Of a DNA stretch of 64,000 nt, positions 26,946-35,610 are shown piece after piece. A program made the position numbers and the translations under genes. The stretch covers positions 248,001-312,000 of the forward strand of contig NZ_RAPQ01000011.1 of NCBI RefSeq assembly GCF_003610555.1, given 5' to 3'. Each line of letters opens with the position of its first letter. Position 1 is the stretch's first letter. This DNA comes from Marinifilum flexuosum. Its GTDB lineage: Bacteria > Bacteroidota > Bacteroidia > Bacteroidales > Marinifilaceae. Under the pieces are notes generated by a model, which made no database searches, was not told the origin of the DNA, and saw only the letters and a list, made by a program, of their open reading frames with translations.

Positions 26946-26950
26946 ATTAC

Positions 26951-27628
26951 ATGTCGATATATTTTATTGCTGGCATCGATACAGATGCTGGAAAATCTTT
27001 TGCCACAGGACTATTAGCCAGGCACTTACTAAACAAGCAAGTGAATGTTGTAACACAAAAATTTGCACAAACAGGATGTAAAGGAATATCAGAAGACATT
27101 CAAACTCATCGCGAAATAATGGGGATTGAATTAATGGATGTTGATAAAGACAAAACCACTTGTCCTTTTGTTTTTGACTATCCTGCATCACCTCATTTGG
27201 CTGCTGAAATGCAAAATAAAACAATCAATATTGAGAAAATCAATAATTCAAGTAAACAATTAGATGATGAGTTTGAAGTTGTTCTACTTGAAGGTGTTGG
27301 AGGTTTAAATGTTCCTATTACATTAGATTATTCACTACTGGATTTTTTGGAGGAAAAGAAATATCCAACCATTTTGGTTAGCTCTTCCAAATTGGGTAGC
27401 ATCAATCACACCCTACTTAGCCTGGAAATTTTACAGAAGAGAAATATTCCACTGCATGGGTTAATTTATAATCACTTTCCTGCCAATAGTGAATTTATCT
27501 TGAAAGACTCAATAAAAGTTTTCGAACACTATTTGAATAAAATGAATTTTGATTGTCCGATTGTTGAAATTCCGGTAATCGATGATTTTAAAAAATCAGA
27601 AGTTGATTTCTCTGCATTTTTCGAATAA
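26951..27628 (+). CDS. bioD: Dethiobiotin synthetase BioD, 225 aa
   Basis: Closes the ureido ring of dethiobiotin from DAPA, CO2 and ATP. P-loop IAGIDTDAGKSFATGLLA (5-22), the KFAQTGC switch region, LLEGVGGLNVPIT (~115-127) and a late LIYNHFP. Last gene of the run; bioB is not in this window. Confidence 0.95.
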   Translation: MSIYFIAGIDTDAGKSFATGLLARHLLNKQVNVVTQKFAQTGCKGISEDIQTHREIMGIELMDVDKDKTTCPFVFDYPASPHLAAEMQNKTINIEKINNSSKQLDDEFEVVLLEGVGGLNVPITLDYSLLDFLEEKKYPTILVSSSKLGSINHTLLSLEILQKRNIPLHGLIYNHFPANSEFILKDSIKVFEHYLNKMNFDCPIVEIPVIDDFKKSEVDFSAFFE

Positions 27629-28024
27629 AGATATCCTAAAGTTAGAATGTGATAAATTTCACATAAACAGCGAAAATTTTAAAAGGAAAATACGTAAATA
27701 TTCTGACCAAGAACTAAGGTAGCAAATAAATAATGGATTCTGAGAGACTTTAAAGCTTGTATTAACCTATCAAACTATCGCATATTCAGGCATTTGATAA
27801 AAAATTAAACAAGACTCAATCAAGCAAAATCTAGGAGAAAACTAGCTTTTTAATACCAATTTTTGTAAAAAAGTTAATTTTTAAATTTAAACCAGATAAA
27901 AAGATCCCATAATGCTTGTAACTTAAATGAAATTTCTATTTTTTTGTAAACCCTTATTTAAAAAGATTCCATATAGATAAAATATTAGGGAATTGAGGGA
28001 AAAATCAAAAAACAGCAAATTTGT
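27629..28024. other. Intergenic region after bioD
   Basis: 396 bp, AT-rich, between bioD and the flavin reductase. I see no ORF, no strong hairpin with a T-run and no repeat. It presumably carries the end of the bio transcript and the next promoter. Confidence 0.4.
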
Positions 28025-28669
28025 ATGAGATCACATAAAGTTATTGAAATAAGAAATCTTACTCTATCTACTTATATTATAAAAATGGAGAAGAAAGATT
28101 TTACTTTTAAAACTGGACAATATATCACCTTAGGATTTTCTGGTAGTATCGACCGAAGAGAATATTCTATTTATAGTTCTGAACAAGATAATTTTTTAGA
28201 GGTATTGATTAAAGAGGTGGAAGATGGTTTGGTATCCAAAAAATTAAAGAGGTGTAAACCTGGCGATTACCTTGATGTTGATGGGCCATTTGGTCATTTT
28301 TCCTTGAAGGAAGATGAAATATCCAAAAAGAAATTTTTGTTTATTGCTACGGGAACGGGTATCTCTCCCATTCACAGCTTCATAGCAACTCATCCCAATA
28401 TGGATTACCAACTGTTACATGGAGTACGAATGAAAGAGGAAGCCTATGAAAGAGAATCCTACCAAAACAACAACTATATTCTATGTACTTCCAGAGAAAA
28501 ATCTGGTGATTTTCATGGAAGAGTTACAGAATATTTGAAAGAAAACCCTGTGCCTTCTGATACAGTATGCTATTTGTGTGGCAATTGCCATATGATTTAT
28601 GAAGCATACGATATTCTTGAGAAGCAAGGAATTAACTTAGGTCCTATTCATACGGAAGTATATTTTTAA
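28025..28669 (+). CDS. Ferredoxin-NADP reductase-like flavoprotein, 214 aa
   Basis: Compact FNR-superfamily protein: FAD-binding RREYSIYSS near 50, GPFGHF near 92, NAD(P)-binding IATGTGISPIHSFI near 113-126 and a C-terminal CYLCGNCHMIYEAYDIL typical of the NAD(P) half. No extra iron-sulfur or heme domain. It could reduce ferredoxin, flavodoxin or another partner. The next gene is a radical SAM enzyme needing electrons, which is suggestive only. Confidence 0.85.
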   Translation: MRSHKVIEIRNLTLSTYIIKMEKKDFTFKTGQYITLGFSGSIDRREYSIYSSEQDNFLEVLIKEVEDGLVSKKLKRCKPGDYLDVDGPFGHFSLKEDEISKKKFLFIATGTGISPIHSFIATHPNMDYQLLHGVRMKEEAYERESYQNNNYILCTSREKSGDFHGRVTEYLKENPVPSDTVCYLCGNCHMIYEAYDILEKQGINLGPIHTEVYF

Positions 28670-28754
28670 AATGTTGTAAACTAATTTAATGGGTGAACAA
28701 ATTGTTTGTAAAAAGCAATTGAATTAACTCATTATAATTCTTAATTATTGAAGA

Positions 28755-30098
28755 ATGAAATATCACTTAGTATCATTGGGTTGCCAAATGAATGCTTCCG
28801 ACGGAGAACGTGTTCGTTCTGTTATTGAAAAAATGGGATACCAGTGGACCGATCGTGAAGAGGAGGCTAATTTAATTGGAATATTGGCTTGTTCGGTACG
28901 ACAAAAAGCGATTGATAAAGTATATTCCAAAATTCATAAATGGAATATTTGGAAGAACAAGAGAAACCTTGTCACCTTTGTTTCCGGTTGTATATTACCA
29001 TCTGATTTAGAGAAGTTTTTAAAATTATTCGATATCATATTTCAGATGAAAGATTTGCTAAAATTGCCTGAAATGATTCAGCAATATGGAATTGCTACTC
29101 CTGTGGGATTGCAAAATGGCTTTGATTCTCGGAACGAAAACATTTCGGAATTTTGGAATGTGAAACCAAACTACACTTCAATTTTTGAGGCATTTGTGCC
29201 AATACAAAATGGTTGCGATAAGTTCTGTTCCTTTTGTGCAGTTCCATATACCAGGGGGCGAGAGGTGTCTCGTCCATCTGATGAAATCATAAATGAGCTT
29301 AAAAATTTAGTGGAAAAAGGATTCAAATCCATTACTTTACTAGGACAGAATGTTAATTCTTATGGATTAGATAAAAATGGTAAAGAGATTGATTTCCCGG
29401 AACTTTTAAGACGCATTGGTCAGTTAGGAAATCAATTCAAGAAGGAATTTTGGGTTTATTTTACTTCTCCACATCCTCGTGACATGACAGATGAAGTGAT
29501 TGAGGTAATTGCTGAATATGATTGTCTTGCAAAGCAGATTCACCTTCCTATACAATCGGGTGATGATAAGGTTTTAATTCATATGAACAGAAAACATGGT
29601 GTTGAGAAATATCGCCAAATTGTTCAAACCATACGAAGATTAATTCCTCAGGCAACTTTGTTTACTGATATTATTGTTGGATTTACGGGTGAGAATGACG
29701 AGCAGTTCGAAAATACACGAAAGGCTATGGATGAATTCCAGTACAATATGGCATATATTGCAATGTACTCTCCTCGCCCTGGAGCTTTAAGCCACAGGTG
29801 GTTTGATGACGTAAGTTTAGATATAAAAAAACAACGCCATCATCAGTTGACCGAAGACTTAAAAATTCATTCAAGAGCTTATAATGAAAGCATGGTGGGT
29901 AAAACATTCCGGGTTTTGGTTAAAGGAGAAGCAAGACACGATGGATATTTGGCTGCACTAACAGAAGGAAAGATAAATGTTCGATTTTTATCGTCAGACA
30001 TGGCTTTAATAGGTGAGTTTGTTGACATTAAAATTACATCGGCTGTTGATTTTTCGGTTGAAGGAGAATTGGTTGTTGTAAATGAAAAAGTAGCGTGA
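28755..30098 (+). CDS. miaB: MiaB-family tRNA methylthiotransferase (divergent), 447 aa
   Basis: Adds a methylthio group to i6A37 of tRNAs by family inference. N-terminal UPF0004 domain with three cluster cysteines (GCQMN at C10, LACSVR at C47, VSGC at C77), a radical SAM core with CxxxCxxC in NGCDKFCSFCAVPYTRGRE (~153-171) and a TRAM-like C-terminus (~380-447). The region LACSVRQKAIDKVYSKIHKW departs from the usual MiaB NTCSVREKA, and an FD-rich linker precedes the core, so this is an unusual member. Its stop overlaps the GTG start of mtaB (GTGA). Confidence 0.82.
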   Translation: MKYHLVSLGCQMNASDGERVRSVIEKMGYQWTDREEEANLIGILACSVRQKAIDKVYSKIHKWNIWKNKRNLVTFVSGCILPSDLEKFLKLFDIIFQMKDLLKLPEMIQQYGIATPVGLQNGFDSRNENISEFWNVKPNYTSIFEAFVPIQNGCDKFCSFCAVPYTRGREVSRPSDEIINELKNLVEKGFKSITLLGQNVNSYGLDKNGKEIDFPELLRRIGQLGNQFKKEFWVYFTSPHPRDMTDEVIEVIAEYDCLAKQIHLPIQSGDDKVLIHMNRKHGVEKYRQIVQTIRRLIPQATLFTDIIVGFTGENDEQFENTRKAMDEFQYNMAYIAMYSPRPGALSHRWFDDVSLDIKKQRHHQLTEDLKIHSRAYNESMVGKTFRVLVKGEARHDGYLAALTEGKINVRFLSSDMALIGEFVDIKITSAVDFSVEGELVVVNEKVA

Positions 30099-31378
30099 AA
30101 AAAGTAGCTTTTAAAACATTAGGTTGTAGATTAAATCAGTATGAAACAGATGCCATAGCTTCTCATTTCCAGAATAATGGCTTTAAACTGGTTCCGTTTG
30201 ATAAGGAAGCGGATGTGTATGTAATTAACTCATGCACCGTTACACATCAAAGTGATCATAAATCCAGAAACTTTATCAATCAGGCAAACCGAAAAAATCC
30301 TGATTCTGTTTTGGTCGTAACCGGATGTATGGCAAACAATGCCAAAACTGAATTGGAAGGTCGAGATGAAATCAATTATGTGGTGGAAAATGACCAGAAA
30401 AGTTCGGTTTATTCATTGGTTGAAGCACATTATAATGGTGAAATTTTTCATCCATCGAAGATGAATTCTGATCTGTTCGCATATGGTTCAACAGATAAAG
30501 GATTTCACACAAGAAGTATGGTTAAAATACAGGATGGTTGTGATAATTTCTGTACGTTTTGTATCATACCATCGGTACGTGGCAGAGCTGTAAGTAGGCC
30601 TATTCAGGACATTTTAAACAATGTAAAAAGTGTAGTTGCAAATGGTGCGAAAGAGGTGGTTTTAACTGGTGTAAACATAGGCCGCTACGAATATGAACAT
30701 TACAGATTCGACGATATTGTGGAGCAAATTCTCGATTTGAATGGAGATTTCCGATTGCGCATTTCATCTATAGAACCCGATGGATTTGGTGATAAATTTC
30801 TTGGTCTGTTAAATCATCCTAAGATGACTCCTCACCTTCACCTTTGTTTGCAAAGCGGATCAGATTCTATTCTTTTGCAAATGAGACGAATGTATAACAT
30901 TAAACGATTTAAGGAAATTGTAAATAAAGTTCGTTCAATTCGTCCTGACTTTAATATCACTACGGATATTATTATTGGATTTCCTAACGAATCGGATCAA
31001 GATTTTGAATCTACATGTAATATCATAAAAGAGCTACAATTTGGCCATGTTCATGCTTTTAAATATTCGATAAGAAAAGGAACAAGAGCCGAACGAATGA
31101 CAGCACAAGTAGATGAAAGAATTAAAACGTTAAGAAGTGAAACCTTAAGAAAGGTTGCTGAAGATGTAAAACTCCAATATAGAAATCAGTTTATTGGTAA
31201 AGAACAAATTGTTTTGGTTGAAAAAACTGATGGCGAAAATGCAAAAGGATACGGAGAACACTACTTGCCAGTAGAGTTTAAGGGATACGAACTTAAGAAG
31301 AATCATTTCTACAAAGTAAAAATAACTGATATTAATAAGGATATAGATCCTGTATTAATTGGTGAACAAGTAAAATAA
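30095..31378 (+). CDS. mtaB: tRNA (N6-threonylcarbamoyladenosine) methylthiotransferase MtaB, 427 aa
   Basis: Converts t6A37 to ms2t6A37 in tRNAs. UPF0004 domain with TLGCRLNQYE (C11), INSCTVT (C47) and VTGCMA (C81), radical SAM motif QDGCDNFCTFCIIPSVRGR (~145-163), VLTGVNIGRY and a TRAM domain at the C-terminus. The start is GTG at 30095, overlapping the previous stop by 4 bp, so the two methylthiotransferases are translationally coupled. A strong terminator follows. Confidence 0.93.
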   Translation: MKKVAFKTLGCRLNQYETDAIASHFQNNGFKLVPFDKEADVYVINSCTVTHQSDHKSRNFINQANRKNPDSVLVVTGCMANNAKTELEGRDEINYVVENDQKSSVYSLVEAHYNGEIFHPSKMNSDLFAYGSTDKGFHTRSMVKIQDGCDNFCTFCIIPSVRGRAVSRPIQDILNNVKSVVANGAKEVVLTGVNIGRYEYEHYRFDDIVEQILDLNGDFRLRISSIEPDGFGDKFLGLLNHPKMTPHLHLCLQSGSDSILLQMRRMYNIKRFKEIVNKVRSIRPDFNITTDIIIGFPNESDQDFESTCNIIKELQFGHVHAFKYSIRKGTRAERMTAQVDERIKTLRSETLRKVAEDVKLQYRNQFIGKEQIVLVEKTDGENAKGYGEHYLPVEFKGYELKKNHFYKVKITDINKDIDPVLIGEQVK

Positions 31379-31405
31379 AAAAAGACGCATTTTGCGTCTT
31401 TTTTT
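31377..31405. terminator. Bidirectional terminator after mtaB
   Basis: AAAAAAAGACGCA / TGCGTCTTTTTTT between the convergent mtaB and the universal stress gene. Confidence 0.92.
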
Positions 31406-31424
31406 ATTAGTTCTAATTGTCTAT

Positions 31425-32549
31425 CTAGTGGAACACCAATATTGGCATATGAGTTTTTATAAATAGTTTTCGAGACATTTGTCCGAAGAATAATCTTTGC
31501 AACAAATTGTGCTTTCTAGCCAAAATTGCAATTAGTCCAACATCATGATCATGAATATACTTTTCAATCCCTTCCATCTTTTCATCTTCATGAATTATTC
31601 TGCAGCTTACTTCAGAATCTCCTAAAGCTCGCTTTAAATACTTGCGGATAATTTGCATTCGGTGTTCTTCCATTGGATCATCAGTAGATTTATCATCGAA
31701 ATGAACACAATGAATTTTCATATCGTAAGGCTGTGTAATGTATTTAAGATTGGCAATTGCCCTAAAATCTGCTTTATCAAAATCAGTTGCATACATGATA
31801 TTGCGGATCTCATCAAAATCAACTTCATCGCCCTGATCGGATAAAATCAACATGGGAACATCTGTTTCTTCAATTACATTGGAAACTACACTTCCTAAAA
31901 GGTTTGTAGTACCCGCAGTTTCGCCTCTACTACCCATTATCATTAAATCGGGTTGATACTTGCTACACATGTTTAAAATTTCGGATGATGCAGTCCCTCC
32001 ACTAAGTGCATAATCTACTTCAATTCCTTCAACCTTCTCCTTCTCTAGTCTATTACGGATATCGTAATACAATTCCTTAATTTTCGCCTTTGCATTCTTC
32101 TCTACCTCTGATAATACTTCTACAACCGTGGAGTTGTATGTATAGCTATCGGAAAATGGAACAGTTTCTATGGCTGATGCAAAATAGGTATGAAAAAGTA
32201 AAATATCTGCATTAAACTTTTTCGCTATTCCCACTGCAGAATCGCATAGTTTTGGAGAGAAATCTGAAAAATCAACAGGAACCAAAATGCGATTTACATC
32301 AATATTCTGATGTGGAAAAGCTGCATCTAAATCTTCCTGTGCGTAACTTAAATCGAGTTCTTCTATAATTTTTAAAGCTCGATTGAGATCTTCTTCTTTT
32401 ATTCTAACCTTTACTCCACCTCCAATGGCGGATTGAATCAGGTTTAAATTTTTCAAATAGCACTCTACTCCTTCTGATTCCAGACGAGTTTGAAGCAACT
32501 GGGCTCTAGAGTAACTATAGGTCGCTAATGTTATCATCCTGTCCTTCAT
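31425..32549 (-). CDS. DUF2007-like domain fused to tandem universal stress domains, 374 aa
   Basis: Residues ~5-70 (ITLATYSYSRAQLLQTRLE ... VKVRIKEEDLNRALKIIEEL) match the short DUF2007 'putative signal transducing' domain. Two UspA domains follow: ~88-235 starting NRILVPVDFSDFSPKLCDSA and ending in an ATP-loop-like MIMGSRGETAGTTNLLGS, and ~245-374 starting NIMYATDFDKADFRAI and lacking the full G-x2-G-x9-GS loop. So the second domain probably does not bind ATP. Start at ATG 32547-32549, with 32537 as the alternative; the 32591 reading is not ATG. Role: stress signalling, unspecified. Confidence 0.88.
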   Translation of the reverse strand: MKDRMITLATYSYSRAQLLQTRLESEGVECYLKNLNLIQSAIGGGVKVRIKEEDLNRALKIIEELDLSYAQEDLDAAFPHQNIDVNRILVPVDFSDFSPKLCDSAVGIAKKFNADILLFHTYFASAIETVPFSDSYTYNSTVVEVLSEVEKNAKAKIKELYYDIRNRLEKEKVEGIEVDYALSGGTASSEILNMCSKYQPDLMIMGSRGETAGTTNLLGSVVSNVIEETDVPMLILSDQGDEVDFDEIRNIMYATDFDKADFRAIANLKYITQPYDMKIHCVHFDDKSTDDPMEEHRMQIIRKYLKRALGDSEVSCRIIHEDEKMEGIEKYIHDHDVGLIAILARKHNLLQRLFFGQMSRKLFIKTHMPILVFH

Positions 32550-32591
32550 AAGCCTGAGTTTAGTTATACAGTTATACCATTTAAATTTCAA

Positions 32592-32969
32592 AGTGAGCTT
32601 TTAGCGAAACCGTGAAATGCTTAAATTGAAATGCCGATATATAATTAGTTAGGCATTTGGACTTATGCGAACAAATGACATCTGTTAATTAATAATCGGT
32701 ACTACTAATAAGTTACAAAAAAATAGATGTCTTGCCAAAGAAGCCAAGGAATACAGATTGATTAAAAACAGTGTGTTTTACACTGTTCTGCTAGGATATT
32801 ACTTTAAATTAATTCTCTAAAGTCCTTTCCTAATAAACTTGTTATCCGTACTTTTGCAATTCGTAGTCGAATAAAGAATTGATATTCTTGAAAAATCAAA
32901 AAAGAATAGTTAATTTTGCGGCTCGATAAAAACACTTAATTATTAAGTATTAATTAAATTATTTAAGTT
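32592..32969. other. Divergent intergenic region carrying the rpsF promoter
   Basis: About 380 bp between the stress protein and rpsF. It holds two TAnnTTTG elements on the plus strand (TACTTTTG at 32849-32856 and TAATTTTG at 32911-32918). Confidence 0.5.
32888..32918 (+). promoter_or_regulatory. Promoter of the rpsF-rpsR-rplI operon
   Basis: TTG at 32888-32890, 20-bp spacer, TAATTTTG at 32911-32918, followed by a short leader to the rpsF start at 32970. It matches the Bacteroidota consensus. Confidence 0.8.
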
Positions 32970-33320
32970 ATGTTGAATCATTATGAAACCGTTTTCATTG
33001 TAACTCCCGTTTTATCTGAGGCTCAGGTAAAGGAAGCGGTAGAAAAATTCAAGACTCTTATTACCGAAAATGGCGGTAAGATTGAAAATGAAGAGAACTG
33101 GGGACTGCGCAAGCTGGCTTATCCAATTCAGAAAAAAAGCACTGGTTTTTACCAATTGCTTCAATTTGAAGCTCCAGGTGAATTCATCGAGAAATTAGAA
33201 GTTAACTACAGACGTGACGAAAGAATCATGCGTTTCTTAACTTTCAAGCTTGATAAATACGCTTATGAGTATTCAATTAAAAGAAAAGGAAACCTTAAAG
33301 AAACTAAAGAGGAGAAATAA
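32970..33320 (+). CDS. rpsF: 30S ribosomal protein S6, 116 aa
   Basis: [19 protein letters not shown] at the start and [17 protein letters not shown] at ~45-61 are S6 hallmarks, followed by a lysine/glutamate-rich tail. First gene of the S6-S18-L9 operon. Confidence 0.98.
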   Translation: MLNHYETVFIVTPVLSEAQVKEAVEKFKTLITENGGKIENEENWGLRKLAYPIQKKSTGFYQLLQFEAPGEFIEKLEVNYRRDERIMRFLTFKLDKYAYEYSIKRKGNLKETKEEK

Positions 33321-33323
33321 GCT

Positions 33324-33593
33324 ATGGCACAGAATCAATCAGAAATCAGATATCTAACCCCACCTTCAGTAGAAATCAAAAAGAAAAAATACTGTCGTTT
33401 CAAGAAAAATAAGATCAAGTACATTGATTACAAAGATCCTGAATTCTTGAAGAAATTCTTAAACGAGCAAGGTAAAATTTTACCTCGTCGTATCACAGGT
33501 ACTTCTTTAAAATATCAAAGAAAGGTAGCTACTGCTGTTAAACGTGCTCGTCACTTAGCATTACTACCATACGTAACTGACATGATGAAATAA
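33324..33593 (+). CDS. rpsR: 30S ribosomal protein S18, 89 aa
   Basis: [19 protein letters not shown] and the C-terminal core [20 protein letters not shown] are typical of S18. S18 binds S6 on the 30S platform, consistent with the 3-bp gap after rpsF. Confidence 0.98.
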   Translation: MAQNQSEIRYLTPPSVEIKKKKYCRFKKNKIKYIDYKDPEFLKKFLNEQGKILPRRITGTSLKYQRKVATAVKRARHLALLPYVTDMMK

Positions 33594-33602
33594 TCTTTAA
33601 AG

Positions 33603-33609
33603 AAGGAGG
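33603..33609 (+). promoter_or_regulatory. Strong Shine-Dalgarno before rplI
   Basis: AAGGAGG lies 8 bases before the rplI ATG. Perfect SD sequences are uncommon in Bacteroidota and in most genes of this window. Confidence 0.7.
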
Positions 33610-33616
33610 AAACGAA

Positions 33617-34060
33617 ATGGAAGTAATCTTAAAACAAGATATCCATACTTTAGGATATAAGAACGATATCGTAACTGTTAAGAATGGTTACGGAAGAAAC
33701 TATTTAATTCCTAACGGTCTTGCTATTTTGGCTACAGAGTCGGCTAAGAAAATGCATGCTGAAAACATGAGACAAAGAGCTCATAAAGAGGAAAAAATTA
33801 AGAACGAAGCACTAGAAGTTGCTAAGAAATTAGAAGGTGTTACTTTAAGTTTAGGTGCTAAAACTAGTACTACTGGTAAAATCTTCGGTTCTGTTAACAA
33901 CATCCAAATCGCTGAAGCATTAGTTGAAAAAGGATTTGAAATTGACAGAAAAGTGATTTCTATTAAAGACGCTGTAAAAGAGATCGGTAAATATACCGCT
34001 TCAATCAAGCTTCATAAAGAAGTTAAGGTTGAGATCGAATTTGAAGTAGTGTCAGAATAA
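33617..34060 (+). CDS. rplI: 50S ribosomal protein L9, 147 aa
   Basis: MEVILKQDIHTLGYKNDIVT, then VKNGYGRNYLIPNGLA at 21-36 is the L9 N-terminal domain signature, with a long central helix and C-terminal RNA-binding domain (~75-147). Last gene before the terminator. Confidence 0.98.
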   Translation: MEVILKQDIHTLGYKNDIVTVKNGYGRNYLIPNGLAILATESAKKMHAENMRQRAHKEEKIKNEALEVAKKLEGVTLSLGAKTSTTGKIFGSVNNIQIAEALVEKGFEIDRKVISIKDAVKEIGKYTASIKLHKEVKVEIEFEVVSE

Positions 34061-34132
34061 TTCGCTTCAAAACAAAATTAATTTAAGTTTTTAACAGACA
34101 GACTTAAAGCTTTTCAAACAAACAGATATAAG

Positions 34133-34165
34133 CCACACCGATTAACGCTCGGTGTGGTTTTTTTC
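34133..34165 (+). terminator. Terminator of the rpsF operon
   Basis: CCACACCG / CGGTGTGG stem with a nine-base loop and seven T. Confidence 0.9.
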
Positions 34166-34176
34166 TTTTCAGAATT

Positions 34177-34683
34177 TCATCTTTGCGTTCCAAAATTCTG
34201 AGTCCAGTAATTCCCAACCCGCCCTAAGCCCATCTCTTTAAAGTTGCCATTCATGATATTGGCGCAATGTCCTTGACTCTTTAACCAAATTTCAATTACC
34301 TGTTGCTCACTGGTATAGCCATATGCAATATTTTCTCCAGCGGTGGAGTAATTATACTCTACTTCTTGTAAGCGTGTGCTTAGAGTACTTCCTTTAGGTG
34401 ATTCATGAGAAAAAAAGTCATTTTCATACATATCGGCACTATGATTGATTGCAGCCTCCTCAAGCTTGACATTCCATAAAACAGCATCAACCGGTGGGTA
34501 ATAAGTATCACCACAGGTTCTTCCTTCTGCTCTAGCATCATTTACCAAATTCAACAATACTTGAGCATCAATTTTAAGGGGTTGGGATATAATCTCTTCT
34601 TCTATGATTACTGTTTCATCGCTACGACACGCACTTAATACCAATAAAATGGTAGCAATACCTACACATAATAAATTTCTCAT
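34177..34683 (-). CDS. CAP/SCP-domain lipoprotein (YkwD-like), 168 aa
   Basis: Lipoprotein signal ending VLSAC (Cys ~19). The rest is one CAP domain: LLNLVNDARAEGR, AINHSADMYENDFFSHESPK (~78-97), STAGENIAYGY and HCANIMNGNFKEMGLGR near the end, with the two conserved His (H79 and H93 regions) and Glu typical of the CAP cavity. Function of bacterial CAP proteins is mostly unknown. Monocistronic. Confidence 0.92.
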   Translation of the reverse strand: MRNLLCVGIATILLVLSACRSDETVIIEEEIISQPLKIDAQVLLNLVNDARAEGRTCGDTYYPPVDAVLWNVKLEEAAINHSADMYENDFFSHESPKGSTLSTRLQEVEYNYSTAGENIAYGYTSEQQVIEIWLKSQGHCANIMNGNFKEMGLGRVGNYWTQNFGTQR

Positions 34684-34845
34684 TCTTGAAAGCTTTAGAA
34701 TTAATATTGTAGGTTGACATTAAAAAGGTGGTCACCCAAATATAGTTCTTTTTAATAATAATTAAACTACATGTACCTTATTTAGAATTCGATGAGATTC
34801 CCATAAATAATAACCTGCAAAGTTTTTTCTCAGTTGAAATTTATG

Positions 34846-34853
34846 TAAATTTG
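34846..34853 (+). promoter_or_regulatory. Likely -7 element for the following secreted protein gene
   Basis: TAAATTTG fits TAnnTTTG and puts transcription start near 34860, which favours the ATG at 34887 over an earlier start. Confidence 0.5.
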
Positions 34854-34886
34854 GTTTTAACACAAGCGTATTTTAAAGCAGAATTG

Positions 34887-35594
34887 ATGAAGCATATTTA
34901 CTCTACCCTTTTATTCTTGATGATTTCCATTCTTTGTTTTGGGCAAAGAGACTACTCATACATGCCTTCTAAGAGGAATTTTAAAGTTAAATATGTGAAT
35001 TACGATCATAAAAATCGAAAAGTGTATACCGAGATTTGGCAATTGGCTGGTAAATCAAAAGATGAATCAGGAAAAATAAGATATAATATCGAATCAGAGA
35101 TTACAACAGTCAAGCAAAACACTTTTTATCAATACTTTCATTTTACCTCCAAAGATTCCAACTTCTATATTGGTGCTGAAAGATACCTGGACCCTATCAA
35201 ATTGGATTCCTACCAGAAAATGGTTGTTAAAATCGATGCAGATAGAGTTGTTTTACCTATTAAACCAATTCCCGGTAAAATTCTTCCCGAAGCTAGTTGT
35301 CAAGCCGACATACTTCGAGGTACAGGCTCTGTTTTAATGTCTATGACTGTTTTGTTGGTAAATCGAAAGGTAGATGGTATTGAAACTATTGAAACGCCTG
35401 CAGGCAAATTTAAATGCTATAAGATTTCTTCGGATAAAATATATTTCTCAGGAATATCAAGAAACAAAACAAAGCTTGTAGAGTGGTATGCAATTAACGT
35501 AGGTCTTATTAAAATGGAAGAATACCACAAAAAGGGCAAACTAATTTTTTACAAGCAAATTGAAAGTATTGCTGAAGATTTCTTTATTCCATAG
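34887..35594 (+). CDS. Secreted DUF3108-like protein, 235 aa
   Basis: Signal peptide MKHIYSTLLFLMISILCFGQ. The mature part is beta-rich, with VYTEIWQLAGKS, a central GTGSVLMSMTVLLVNRKVDG and late ETIETPAGKFKCYKISSDKI followed by VEWYAINVGLIKMEEY. That last block (threshold on thiol-containing substrate, then 'WYA..GLIK.E') is characteristic of DUF3108-like outer-membrane-associated proteins of unknown role. Start chosen at 34887 from the promoter position and the signal peptide. Confidence 0.75.
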   Translation: MKHIYSTLLFLMISILCFGQRDYSYMPSKRNFKVKYVNYDHKNRKVYTEIWQLAGKSKDESGKIRYNIESEITTVKQNTFYQYFHFTSKDSNFYIGAERYLDPIKLDSYQKMVVKIDADRVVLPIKPIPGKILPEASCQADILRGTGSVLMSMTVLLVNRKVDGIETIETPAGKFKCYKISSDKIYFSGISRNKTKLVEWYAINVGLIKMEEYHKKGKLIFYKQIESIAEDFFIP

Positions 35595-35610
35595 TGAAAT
35601 TATTTGCCAT

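Noticed and set aside
27629-28024. Possible small RNA after bioD
   Set aside because: No TAnnTTTG promoter and no terminator hairpin with a T-run could be found.
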